Shown: positions 7,428-13,568, counted from the stretch's first letter. The stretch is DNA of 14,051 nucleotides from Bacillota bacterium (GCA_023388035.1 JAEWGY010000004.1:1-14051); one strand, 5' to 3'. Notes: generated by a model not told the origin, from the sequence alone. Numbers and translations are program-made.

Positions 7428-7715
7428 ATGACAACATGGTATGATTACATGGTAAGAGCCAGCCAGCATGCTGGAAGTGATGGCGATTTATGGTTTCGTT
7501 ATCTTTACAAGGTTATTCAAGATGGAGAAACCAAACTAACAACCGAAGATGTTGAACAGTTATTAAAAAACCCTACTCTGACACCGTTTCAAAAGATAAC
7601 TCTGCAAGATGCTTTAATGGACGGTACTCATACAAGAGAACATGTCTTACAAGCTAATCGTAAAAGTCAACCGAAAGACATTTTAAAGCTGTTTAGAGAG
7701 GGGAACTATGAATAA
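7428..7715 (+). CDS. Hypothetical passenger protein (95 aa), partner of NTase-like gene
   Basis: Family not recognised. It is an acidic, soluble, predicted helical protein (LTTEDVEQLLKNPTLTPFQK, then LQANRKSQPKDILKLF) with no cysteine pairs or membrane segments. AAGGGGGG lies just upstream of the start, a strong ribosome site. Its stop overlaps the next gene's ATG by 8 nt (ATGAATAA), so the two are translationally coupled. That is the usual layout of toxin-antitoxin-like pairs in which the downstream gene is a nucleotidyltransferase-fold protein. An antitoxin or accessory role is inference from that layout alone. Confidence 0.65.
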   Translation: MTTWYDYMVRASQHAGSDGDLWFRYLYKVIQDGETKLTTEDVEQLLKNPTLTPFQKITLQDALMDGTHTREHVLQANRKSQPKDILKLFREGNYE

Positions 7716-7965
7716 GAAAATCTTATTTGAAGCTCTCAATGCTGAATTAGATAAAGAAAACATTGAACTTGAAATTATCTGCGTTGGTGGTTTCGTCCTT
7801 GAGTATTATAATCTTCGAGGAACACAAGATGTCGATGCCTTTTATCAAGAAGATGCTAAAATCAGAAGTATCATCGAGAAAGTTGGTAATGATTTCGGAG
7901 TGAACATTCTGAAGAATTTAGACATTATTAAAAGACGATTTTCGTTTGGAAGTCGCCTTTTTTGA
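7708..7965 (+). CDS. Truncated nucleotidyltransferase-fold protein (DUF6036/AbiEii-like)
   Basis: The N-terminal half of a nucleotidyltransferase-fold domain is visible: CVGGFVLEYY with the Gly27-Gly28 pair, then R37-G-T-Q-D41-V-D43, the typical GG...RxTxDxD arrangement with the two metal-binding aspartates. Such proteins (DUF6036 and AbiEii-type) are often about 170-190 residues and commonly act in toxin-antitoxin or phage-defence modules. This one ends at 85 residues. The last residues (RRFSFGSRLF) are encoded by the stem of a terminator hairpin, so the 3' half seems to have been deleted. GAGAGGGG precedes the start, which overlaps the upstream gene by 8 nt. The product may be inactive or a minimal domain. 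The assignment rests on motifs recalled, not on a search. Confidence 0.7.
   Translation: MNKKILFEALNAELDKENIELEIICVGGFVLEYYNLRGTQDVDAFYQEDAKIRSIIEKVGNDFGVNILKNLDIIKRRFSFGSRLF
7930..7963 (+). terminator. Terminator of the passenger operon
   Basis: AAAAG.CGA.TT (7930-7941) pairs with AA.TCG.CTTTT, one mismatch and one wobble, and is followed by a T-run to 7963. It overlaps the 3' end of the truncated gene and lies inside the element, about 20 bp before the right inverted repeat. Confidence 0.7.
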
Positions 7966-7983
7966 TAATCTTGAATACTATAT

Positions 7984-8016
7984 ATTGTAGCTAGTGTAAA
8001 ATGGTATATAGTTCTC
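7984..8016 (-). repeat. Right terminal inverted repeat
   Basis: Read on the minus strand it begins GAGAACTATATACC and matches the left repeat at 26 of 33 positions. Confidence 0.85.
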
Positions 8017-8024
8017 AAAAATAA
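8017..8024. repeat. Target-site duplication, right copy
   Basis: AAAAATAA directly follows the right inverted repeat and is identical to 6796-6803. Confidence 0.8.
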
Positions 8025-8102
8025 ATATATTATTAAAGCCTAATAGATTAATTATAAGAAACGCAATAAAGGTAATTAAAGAATTATTTTATATTAAGAA
8101 TT

Positions 8103-8108
8103 TATAAT
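8103..8108 (+). promoter_or_regulatory. Candidate -10 box of response-regulator gene
   Basis: TATAAT lies 24 bp before the ATG, with AAAGGAG in between at 8116-8122. No convincing -35 is visible at 16-18 bp, so the call is tentative. Confidence 0.35.
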
Positions 8109-8131
8109 TCATACAAAGGAGAATATAAATT

Positions 8132-8797
8132 ATGAATATATTAATTGTGGAAGATAATAATGACATCAATAATATGATTAAAGATTATTTAGTTAAAGCT
8201 GGATATAATTGTGAGCAGGCATTTTCTGGTACAGAAGCACTAATGCACTTTAAAATGAATAACTATGATCTTATCATCTTAGATTTAATGTTACCAGGAA
8301 TGGATGGTGAATCATTTTTAAAAAGTATACGACAGATCTCTTATTTACCTATTATTGTCTTAAGTGCTAAGGATACATTAGATAGCAAGGTTGAAGTATT
8401 AAGCGCCGGAGCTGATGATTATCTTTGTAAACCATTTGAACCTCAAGAACTTTTAGCAAGAATACAGGTTCAATTAAGGAAAAGAAACAAAAATACTTAT
8501 CATAATATAGTATTTAAGGATTTGAGTCTTAATCAATCGTTTTATGATGGTGTTATTGATAATAAAGCACTTAATCTAACAAAACACGAATATTTAATTC
8601 TAGAACTTTTGATGAAAAATATAAAAAGAGTTTTTACCAAACAAGAAATCTATGAATATGTCTGGAACAATGATTATTATGGAGATGATAAAACAATCAA
8701 TGTTCATATAAGCAATATTAGAAAAAAGATTAAACAATATACCGATGATGAATATATAAAGACTGTTTGGGGCATTGGATTTAAAATGGCTGAATAA
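8132..8797 (+). CDS. OmpR/PhoB-family response regulator
   Basis: This is a cytoplasmic DNA-binding regulator activated by phosphorylation. The receiver domain (residues 1 to about 117) has the acidic pair E7/D8, the phospho-acceptor D51 in ILDLMLPGMDG, S78 in VLSAK and the conserved Lys100 in CKPFEP. The C-terminal winged-helix domain (about 125-221) includes LTKHEYLILELL, FTKQEIYEYVW and the DDKTINVHISNIRKKI recognition region ending in VWGIGFKMAE. Length is normal at 221. The start has AAAGGAG upstream. The cognate kinase is most likely the gene at 12473, with which it shares the locus. A terminator follows its stop, so it is not simply co-transcribed with the ABC genes. It probably binds the direct repeats at 8812-8843 (inference). 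Confidence 0.95.
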   Translation: MNILIVEDNNDINNMIKDYLVKAGYNCEQAFSGTEALMHFKMNNYDLIILDLMLPGMDGESFLKSIRQISYLPIIVLSAKDTLDSKVEVLSAGADDYLCKPFEPQELLARIQVQLRKRNKNTYHNIVFKDLSLNQSFYDGVIDNKALNLTKHEYLILELLMKNIKRVFTKQEIYEYVWNNDYYGDDKTINVHISNIRKKIKQYTDDEYIKTVWGIGFKMAE

Positions 8798-8815
8798 ATA
8801 ATATTCAGCTTTTTC
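8789..8815 (+). terminator. Rho-independent terminator after response regulator
   Basis: The perfect 8-bp stem GCTGAATA/TATTCAGC (8789-8796 with 8802-8809) has a five-base loop and a T-tract. It overlaps the stop codon of the regulator gene. Confidence 0.85.
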
Positions 8816-8843
8816 TTTATACTTTCTTTATATTTACTTAGTA
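8812..8843 (+). promoter_or_regulatory. Three 11-bp-spaced direct repeats, candidate regulator operator
   Basis: TTTCTTTATA occurs at 8812-8821 and again exactly at 8823-8832. A third degenerate copy (TTACTTAGTA, 7 of 10) lies at 8834-8843. The 11-bp period is typical of OmpR-family binding sites. The array ends 20 bp before the -10 of the ABC operon, in the place of a -35 box. Confidence 0.5.
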
Positions 8844-8860
8844 TTTTATTTAACTTCGAT

Positions 8861-8869
8861 TGCTATAAT
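8861..8869 (+). promoter_or_regulatory. Extended -10 promoter of ABC transporter operon
   Basis: TGCTATAAT with TATAAT at 8864-8869. No -35 resembling TTGACA is found at the right distance, which fits an activator-dependent promoter. The expected start is near 8876, just before the AAGGAG ribosome site at 8881-8886. Confidence 0.7.
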
Positions 8870-8896
8870 AATACTGTATTAAGGAGAAGGCATGAT

Positions 8897-9802
8897 ATGG
8901 AAGAAAATGTATTAGAAATTTATGATCTATGCAAAACCTATAAAGATACAAAAGCTGTATCACATCTTTATATGAATGTAAAAAAAGGCGACATTTATGG
9001 ATTTATAGGGGAAAATGGTTCAGGAAAATCAACAACTTTAAAAATGATAACTGGCTTAATTTTTCCTACATCTGGTGAAATCAAATTATTTGGTGAAAAA
9101 AGAAATTCATTTACAGCTAGAAGAATCGGATCTTTAATAGAAACTCCTGGATTATATCCTAACCTTTCTGCTTATGACAATATGGAATTAAAAGCTATCG
9201 CAATGGGGAATTGTAATAAAAATAAAATTACTGAATTATTAAATTTAGTTAAACTTAATCCAAAGAGTAAGAAAGCTATTAAAAAATTCTCATTAGGTAT
9301 GAAACAGCGTTTAGGAATAGCTTTAGCATTATTAGGAAATCCAGACCTAATAATATTAGATGAACCGATTAATGGATTAGATCCTGAGGGCATTAGAGAA
9401 GTAAGAGAGGTCATTCGACACTTAAATGATACAAAGAAAATGACATTCATCATCAGCAGTCATATATTAGGTGAGCTTAGCAAGATTGCGACGAAATATG
9501 GAATCATTCGAAATGGTTATATGGTAGAAGAAATAACGGCTAAAGAACTTGATAAACACCGTAGAAATTATCTGTCACTAAAAGTGGCTGATGCAGCTAA
9601 AGCAATTCCTTTGCTGGAAAAGACTTTATATATAAAAGACTACACTGTTCATGAAAATAATGAGATATGGATTTATGATGACGTTAAGAGCTCTGAAATT
9701 TCAATGCAGCTAGCGCAAAATGGAGTAGAGATTCATCAAATTTATTATCAAAAACAAGATCTAGAATCTTATTTTTTAGAGAAATGTGGAGGTAAAAAGT
9801 AA
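8897..9802 (+). CDS. ABC transporter ATP-binding protein (BcrA/LanF type)
   Basis: This is the ATPase subunit that powers the permease encoded next to it. Walker A is GENGSGKST (38-46), the Q-loop segment SLIETPGLYPNL (79-90) is typical of bacitracin/lantibiotic-immunity ATPases, the signature is FSLGMKQR (131-138), Walker B with catalytic Glu156 is LIILDEP (151-157), and the switch His is H189. The C-terminal 90 residues form the accessory domain of the DrrA/BcrA group. At 301 residues the length is usual. The start follows AAGGAG by 10 nt; an ATG at 8892 is out of frame. The stop overlaps the permease ATG (TAATG). The likely role is export of or resistance to an antimicrobial peptide or drug; the substrate is not predictable. 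Confidence 0.93.
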   Translation: MEENVLEIYDLCKTYKDTKAVSHLYMNVKKGDIYGFIGENGSGKSTTLKMITGLIFPTSGEIKLFGEKRNSFTARRIGSLIETPGLYPNLSAYDNMELKAIAMGNCNKNKITELLNLVKLNPKSKKAIKKFSLGMKQRLGIALALLGNPDLIILDEPINGLDPEGIREVREVIRHLNDTKKMTFIISSHILGELSKIATKYGIIRNGYMVEEITAKELDKHRRNYLSLKVADAAKAIPLLEKTLYIKDYTVHENNEIWIYDDVKSSEISMQLAQNGVEIHQIYYQKQDLESYFLEKCGGKK

Positions 9803-10611
9803 TGTTTAATATTATAAAATCTGAAATCAAAAGATTATTTAAAAGTAAAGGTTTCTGGTTATCTATAGCTATATTCATTTTAATTTATAGTTTGTGTATT
9901 TTTATGTTACTTACATCGCAAGAAAATGGTGTGCTACCTAAAACTAGCGCTAAACCAGAGTCAGAATTTTATCTTTCATTTGAGTTCACATTTAGGTCTT
10001 CGACTCAAATCATAGTTAAGTCATTAAATTCATTCGCAACAACGTTTGGGCATTCTTTGGGTAGTTTAATTTTAGGAATTTATTTAGCCATATTTGTATG
10101 TAATGAGTACAGTAGTGGCTATATCAAGAATATTGCAACTTTACCTAATGGCAGACTTGCACTCGTCGTTTCAAAAATTGCTGTAGCTGTATTTATTGAT
10201 TTAATAATTATATTACTAAGTTATGGAATTGGTTTTATTTTGGGAAATCTTCTTATTGATGGATTTATAATTGAGTCTATAGGTCTTATACTTAAATCAT
10301 CGGCAGTTATGTTTATTATGAGTCTAGCTTTATTTAGCATGCTTATTGCTATTACAAGCGTATTTAGAAGTAGAGTAGCAGGTATCATTTTAGTGCTATT
10401 AATTTCATCGAGTATGCTCCAGCCTTTATTTGCATCATTATTTGATTTAGTAAACTTATCCTTTTTATCAAAATATACCCTATCTTATTTTTTCTTAAAT
10501 GGTTCTTTAGTTAATGAAAATGAATTTATAAGAGTAATTTTAATTTCTTTACTTTACACTATTATCTATAATGGAGTAAGCATTGGTATTATACAAAAAA
10601 GAGATATATAA
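9802..10611 (+). CDS. ABC-2 type transporter permease
   Basis: This integral membrane partner of the preceding ATPase has about six hydrophobic segments: near residues 15-37, 75-100, 120-145, 160-185, 190-212 and 243-262. The N-terminus (MFNIIKSEIKRLFKSKGFWLS) and the motif CNEYSSGYIKNI, a coupling-helix region, are typical of BcrB/LanE-like ABC-2 permeases. Length (269) is usual for the group. Translation is coupled through a TAATG overlap, with GGAGG just upstream inside the ATPase gene. It forms a two-gene transporter with the ATPase. The next host gene is the sensor kinase, now 1.8 kb away because of an IS200/IS605 insertion. Confidence 0.9.
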   Translation: MFNIIKSEIKRLFKSKGFWLSIAIFILIYSLCIFMLLTSQENGVLPKTSAKPESEFYLSFEFTFRSSTQIIVKSLNSFATTFGHSLGSLILGIYLAIFVCNEYSSGYIKNIATLPNGRLALVVSKIAVAVFIDLIIILLSYGIGFILGNLLIDGFIIESIGLILKSSAVMFIMSLALFSMLIAITSVFRSRVAGIILVLLISSSMLQPLFASLFDLVNLSFLSKYTLSYFFLNGSLVNENEFIRVILISLLYTIIYNGVSIGIIQKRDI

Positions 10612-10686
10612 AGTAAAAAAATAAATTTAAAACATAAAATTAGTAATTATAGTTAAGTCATCTATTTTATGAATTAGCCAAGAGCA

Positions 10687-10706
10687 CTCGTGACTTTAGT
10701 CATGAG
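10687..10706 (+). repeat. Left-end hairpin of IS200/IS605 element
   Basis: CTCGTGAC (10687-10694) pairs with GTCATGAG (10699-10706) around a TTTA loop, 8 bp with one G-T wobble. TnpA of this family recognises such subterminal hairpins. The surrounding 40 bases resemble those of the right-end hairpin. Confidence 0.75.
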
Positions 10707-10826
10707 ATGAATCAACTTCGTACAAGGTGTGTCTTTTGACATGTAAGTCGCCCGATGTATGTTAATTTGGTGATTGGCAAAAACGCTAATATTTAAAGGT
10801 AATAACTTGAAAAAAATTTTACATAT

Positions 10827-10852
10827 GTTATCCTATAATTGAGGCGGATAAC
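10827..10852 (+). promoter_or_regulatory. Inverted repeat over tnpA -10 and ribosome site
   Basis: GTTATCC (10827-10833) and GGATAAC (10846-10852) are exact complements. They enclose TATAAT at 10834-10839 and the GAGG ribosome site, and end directly before the ATG at 10853. Read-through RNA would fold and hide the ribosome site, as known for IS200 tnpA. Confidence 0.5.
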
Positions 10853-11203
10853 ATGGTAGAGGATATGTGTACTCTATCCAATACCATATTGTATGGTGTG
10901 TGAAATATCGCCATAAAGTGTTGCTTAGTGATATAGATAAAAAGCTAAAGATAATGGTTTCACGATTTCAGGAATTGAAAGTGATTGTGACCATGTTCAT
11001 CTCCTAATCGATTGTAATCCGCAGCATTAAATTCCAAATATCATCAAAGCGTTAAAGGGTGTTTTTTGGTAAGGTTGCTATTTAAAAAGTTTCTCTAGCT
11101 AAAAAAGAAGCTATGGGGAGAGAATCTTTAGAATTATTCAACCGTAAGTGAACACACAAAAGCACAAATACGACAATACATCCAAAATCAGAAAGTGAGG
11201 TGA
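10853..11203 (+). pseudogene. tnpA: IS200/IS605 TnpA (Y1 transposase), degraded
   Basis: This is the remnant of the HUH single-strand transposase. The frame from 10861 gives GYVYSIQYHIVWCVKYRHKVLL, broken here only by description length, a classic TnpA N-terminus. A second frame gives DCDHVHLLIDCNPQH, with the HUH metal motif HVH intact, then a TAA stop where Ser is usual, then IPNIIKALKGVF. A third frame ends SEHTKAQIRQYIQNQKVR and TGA at 11201-11203, the normal C-terminus. About one base is missing next to the ATG, and internal stretches are deleted, including the part that should carry the catalytic tyrosine. About 116 codons' worth of DNA remain, compared with roughly 130-155 in intact enzymes. 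It cannot be functional. Confidence 0.88.
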
Positions 11204-11209
11204 AAAAGA

Positions 11210-12313
11210 GTGTTAGTAAATAAAGCATACAAATTCCGTATCTATCCAACCGAAAAGCAGGAAGTATTAATTGTTAAAACGATTGGTTGCAGTCGATTTG
11301 TGTTTAATCACTTCTTAGTAAAGTGGAACGAAACATACAAAGAAACAGGTAAAGGATTGTCATACGGAGTATGCTCCTCCGAACTGCCGAATCTAAAAAA
11401 AGAATTACCTTGGCTAAAAGAAGTAGATAGCATTGCTATTCAATCATCAGTAAAAAACCTCTTAGACGCATATTCACGATTCTTTAAGAAGCAAAATGAT
11501 GCACCATGTTTCAAGTCAAAAAGGAATAAAGTTCAATCGTACACAACAAAACACACAAACGGAAATATTGCGATAGAAGGAAATAAGATTAAACTCCCTA
11601 AACTTGGACTTGTTCGTTTTGCGAAATCAAAAGAAGTAGAAGGTCGTATTTTAAATGCTACGATTAGACGAAGTCCTTCCGGCAAATACTTTGTTTCGTT
11701 GTTAGTAGAAGAAGACGTGCAAGCATTGCCGAAAACAAACAAAGAAGTCGGTATTGATATTGGGATAAAGGATTTCGTTATTCTATCTAACGGTGAAGTG
11801 TTTAAGAATCCGAAATTCCTACGGAATATGGAACAAAAACTCATTCGTGAACAACGTATCCTTTCCAGACGTGTGAAAGGTTCTTCAAACTGGAATAAAC
11901 AACGAGTTAAGGTTGCCAGAATCCATGAAGGTATTGCGAATACCCGAACAGATTACTTGCAAAAAATTTCAACGCATATTGTCAAAAACCACGACATCAT
12001 TGCGATTGAAGATTTGCAAGTGTCTAACATGATGAAGAACCACAAACTTGCCAAAGCAATTAGCAAAGTATCCTGGTATCAATTCAGAGAGATGCTTAAA
12101 TACAAGGCAAAGTGGTATGGTCGTACTGTCGCTATCATAGGCAAAACGTTCGCTTCCTCTCAACTTTGTTCGTGTTGTGGATATCAAAACAAAGAGGTTA
12201 AAGAACTAAACTTGCGACAATGGAAGTGTCCTTTTTGCTATAGTGAATGGGATAGGGATGTAAACGCAAGTTTGAATATTCTTGCCGAAGGCAAAAGACT
12301 ACTATCTGCATAA
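11210..12313 (+). CDS. tnpB: TnpB, RNA-guided RuvC nuclease of IS605 family
   Basis: TnpB proteins are omega-RNA-guided DNA nucleases, ancestors of Cas12, that cut the empty donor site and so preserve the element. The RuvC catalytic set appears complete: Asp183 in GIDIGIKDF, Glu267 in IAIEDLQ and Asp350 in WDRDVNAS. The zinc finger is C320-x2-C323 and C340-x2-C343. The N-terminus AYKFRIYPT and the IATVR-like NATIRRSPSGKYFVS are family-typical. Length is 367, usual. The start is GTG with GAGGTG 7 nt upstream; it begins 6 nt after the tnpA stop. Unlike tnpA, it shows no disruption. The guide RNA should come from its 3' end and the element's right end. Confidence 0.95.
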   Translation: MLVNKAYKFRIYPTEKQEVLIVKTIGCSRFVFNHFLVKWNETYKETGKGLSYGVCSSELPNLKKELPWLKEVDSIAIQSSVKNLLDAYSRFFKKQNDAPCFKSKRNKVQSYTTKHTNGNIAIEGNKIKLPKLGLVRFAKSKEVEGRILNATIRRSPSGKYFVSLLVEEDVQALPKTNKEVGIDIGIKDFVILSNGEVFKNPKFLRNMEQKLIREQRILSRRVKGSSNWNKQRVKVARIHEGIANTRTDYLQKISTHIVKNHDIIAIEDLQVSNMMKNHKLAKAISKVSWYQFREMLKYKAKWYGRTVAIIGKTFASSQLCSCCGYQNKEVKELNLRQWKCPFCYSEWDRDVNASLNILAEGKRLLSA

Positions 12314-12425
12314 TTGTAGTAACCGCAGGAACTGCGGGGATAGCTTGGTGGTACATCATGTACTAATTCTGCTCAATAGAGCGGACTACCCAAGAATCTT
12401 GTGGCTTTAGCGATGAGAGGTTCAA
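12314..12425 (+). ncRNA. Putative omega RNA scaffold (element right end)
   Basis: Downstream of tnpB lies a compact set of stems: CCGCAG/CTGCGG with a GAA loop (12323-12337); an outer stem CTTGGTGGT with ACTACCCAAG (12344-12352, 12385-12394, one bulge and one wobble); and inside it GTAC/GTAC (12351-12363) and GCTC/GAGC (12371-12382). The terminal hairpin follows at 12398-12417. In characterised elements the omega RNA spans the tnpB 3' end and right end, and the guide is the flanking DNA, here from 12426. The scaffold may begin inside tnpB. Confidence 0.6.
12398..12417 (+). repeat. Right-end hairpin of IS200/IS605 element
   Basis: CTTGTGGC (12398-12405) and GCGATGAG (12410-12417) pair around TTTA with two wobbles and one G-G mismatch. 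GAAT lies directly 5' and TCAA 3', the guide/cleavage arrangement described for IS608. Confidence 0.7.
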
Positions 12426-12433
12426 AGTATACT

Positions 12434-12439
12434 TATAAT
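12434..12439 (+). promoter_or_regulatory. Candidate -10 box of histidine kinase gene
   Basis: TATAAT lies 9 nt beyond the proposed element end and 34 nt before the kinase ATG. No clear -35 is visible; its position would fall within the element's right end. Expression from here is possible but unproven. Confidence 0.35.
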
Positions 12440-12472
12440 ATATAAAATTAATATCTTTGGAGGTGTTAGAAT

Positions 12473-13351
12473 ATGATGGTATTATGTATTATTTTTGGAA
12501 TAATAACTATCATTAGTCTAGCATCTTTTTTTCTTCTTTTACACGATTTAAAAGAAATCACTAAACAGATCGATTATAAAAATAAGACCAATAGTCATTT
12601 TGATATCACTGTTAGTAGCAGTGCTTCTTCTATAAAAAAACTACAGCTAAAAATAAATGAACTTTATAAAACTGTTAATAAGGTAGAAGAAATTGCGTTT
12701 AAAAAGGAAAAAGAAATGAAAACGCTGATATCTGGGATAGCCCATGATATTAGAACACCTTTAACAAGTATTAAAGGCTATCTTAAATTAATAGAAGAAT
12801 CAAATAATGATAAAGAAAGAAAAAAATATTATGATATCATTGAATATAGACTTGATACATTAGCTTCAATGCTGGAAAATTTATTTATACACTCAAAAAT
12901 AAGTGATAGCGAATATGAAGTAAAAAAAGAAAGTATCGAAATATTTCCAATAATATGTAAAGTTATGGCTTCGTTTTATCATGATTTTGAAAATAGAAAT
13001 ATAGAGCCAATTATTCATTTTTCAAATGAGTACTTAAAAGTTATAGCAAATCAAGATATACTTACAAGAATGATCCATAACCTTGTAAGTAATGCGCTAA
13101 AGCATGGATGTGATTATTTTAAAATCAAAGAACTAGATAATAAGATTTATTTTATAAATAAAGTTAAAAATAGTAAGCAAATAGAAATAGAACGCTTATT
13201 TGATAGATTTTATCTAGCTGATTCATCAAGACATCAAAATTCTACTGGTTTAGGACTATCAATTGTTAAACAAATAGTGGAAATTCATGAATGGAATATT
13301 AGCGCTAATATGGAAGATGATAAGATAATTATAATCCTAGATATTAAATAA
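12473..13351 (+). CDS. Sensor histidine kinase
   Basis: This membrane-bound kinase is expected to phosphorylate the response regulator at 8132. One strong transmembrane segment covers residues 3-23; there is no extracytoplasmic domain. A coiled-coil-like linker follows, then the phospho-acceptor His91 in SGIAHDIRTPLTSIKGYL. The ATPase domain has the N-box HNLVSNALKHG, an F-box LFDRFYLADSSR and the G2 box STGLGLSIVKQI. The G1 position (usually DxGxG) reads INKVKN, lacking the Asp; I recall this variant among lantibiotic/ABC-linked kinases. At 292 residues it is short. GGAGG at 12459-12463 supports the start; the second ATG at 12476 is a possible alternative. It is separated from the transporter by the IS200/IS605 element. 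Confidence 0.92.
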   Translation: MMVLCIIFGIITIISLASFFLLLHDLKEITKQIDYKNKTNSHFDITVSSSASSIKKLQLKINELYKTVNKVEEIAFKKEKEMKTLISGIAHDIRTPLTSIKGYLKLIEESNNDKERKKYYDIIEYRLDTLASMLENLFIHSKISDSEYEVKKESIEIFPIICKVMASFYHDFENRNIEPIIHFSNEYLKVIANQDILTRMIHNLVSNALKHGCDYFKIKELDNKIYFINKVKNSKQIEIERLFDRFYLADSSRHQNSTGLGLSIVKQIVEIHEWNISANMEDDKIIIILDIK

Positions 13352-13568
13352 TTTGAAATATTTAAGTTTAGCTATATTAGTTAATAGGTAGGAATCATAT
13401 TAATAGATTAATAATTAAGATGAGTAAAAGCTACAAATTAAACACTCAGAAATTCAAAATTATTTATTATTATTCTCTTTCATAAAGCAGTAGTTAATAC
13501 GCCTCTTAATAGCGGATTGAATAAGAAATTAGATACTATACCCTGTAAGGTACACAAAAATAAAAAGA
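13352..13568. other. Intergenic stretch, no gene seen
   Basis: This AT-rich spacer lies between the kinase stop and the IS3-type relic. I see no convincing reading frame and no clear terminator for the kinase gene. A GTGTACCTTACAGGG-like sequence on the minus strand near 13537-13556 could be a terminal inverted repeat of the IS3-type element, but its partner would lie beyond the window. Confidence 0.4.

Larger units (their letters stand above)
6804..8016 (+). mobile_element. Non-autonomous IS1595-family element with passenger genes
   Basis: This 1213-bp element is bounded by imperfect inverted repeats (26 of 33 positions match between 6804-6836 and the complement of 7984-8016). An identical 8-bp target duplication flanks it. 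It holds the 3' part of an IS1595/ISXO2-type transposase gene, then three small same-strand genes and a terminator. About two thirds of the transposase is missing, so movement would need a transposase supplied in trans. IS1595-family members carrying passenger genes are known. The exact duplication suggests the insertion is fairly recent. Confidence 0.85.
10671..12425 (+). mobile_element. IS200/IS605-family element (dead tnpA, intact tnpB)
   Basis: The element contains a Y1 transposase pseudogene and a tnpB gene in the same orientation, with subterminal hairpins at both ends. As expected for the family it has no inverted repeats or target duplication. The right end has the IS608-like layout: GAAT (12394-12397), hairpin, then TCAA (12422-12425), taken here as the boundary. 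The left boundary is less certain; it is placed after TTTTAT, 16 nt before the left hairpin. The sequence is visibly richer in G and C than its surroundings, suggesting transfer from another genome. It sits between the ABC permease and the histidine kinase. Confidence 0.8.

Noticed and set aside
7116..7708. GGGAACTA recurring at 7116 and about 7701, like the start of the left inverted repeat at 6804
   Set aside because: Both internal copies are part of Shine-Dalgarno sites just before start codons, and matching does not extend into the rest of the repeat. Probably coincidence rather than nested ends.
11210..12313. TnpB as a nuclease-dead regulator (TldR-like) because it sits beside regulatory and transporter genes
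   Set aside because: All three RuvC acidic residues and the zinc finger are present, and the element still has its ends and tnpA remnant.
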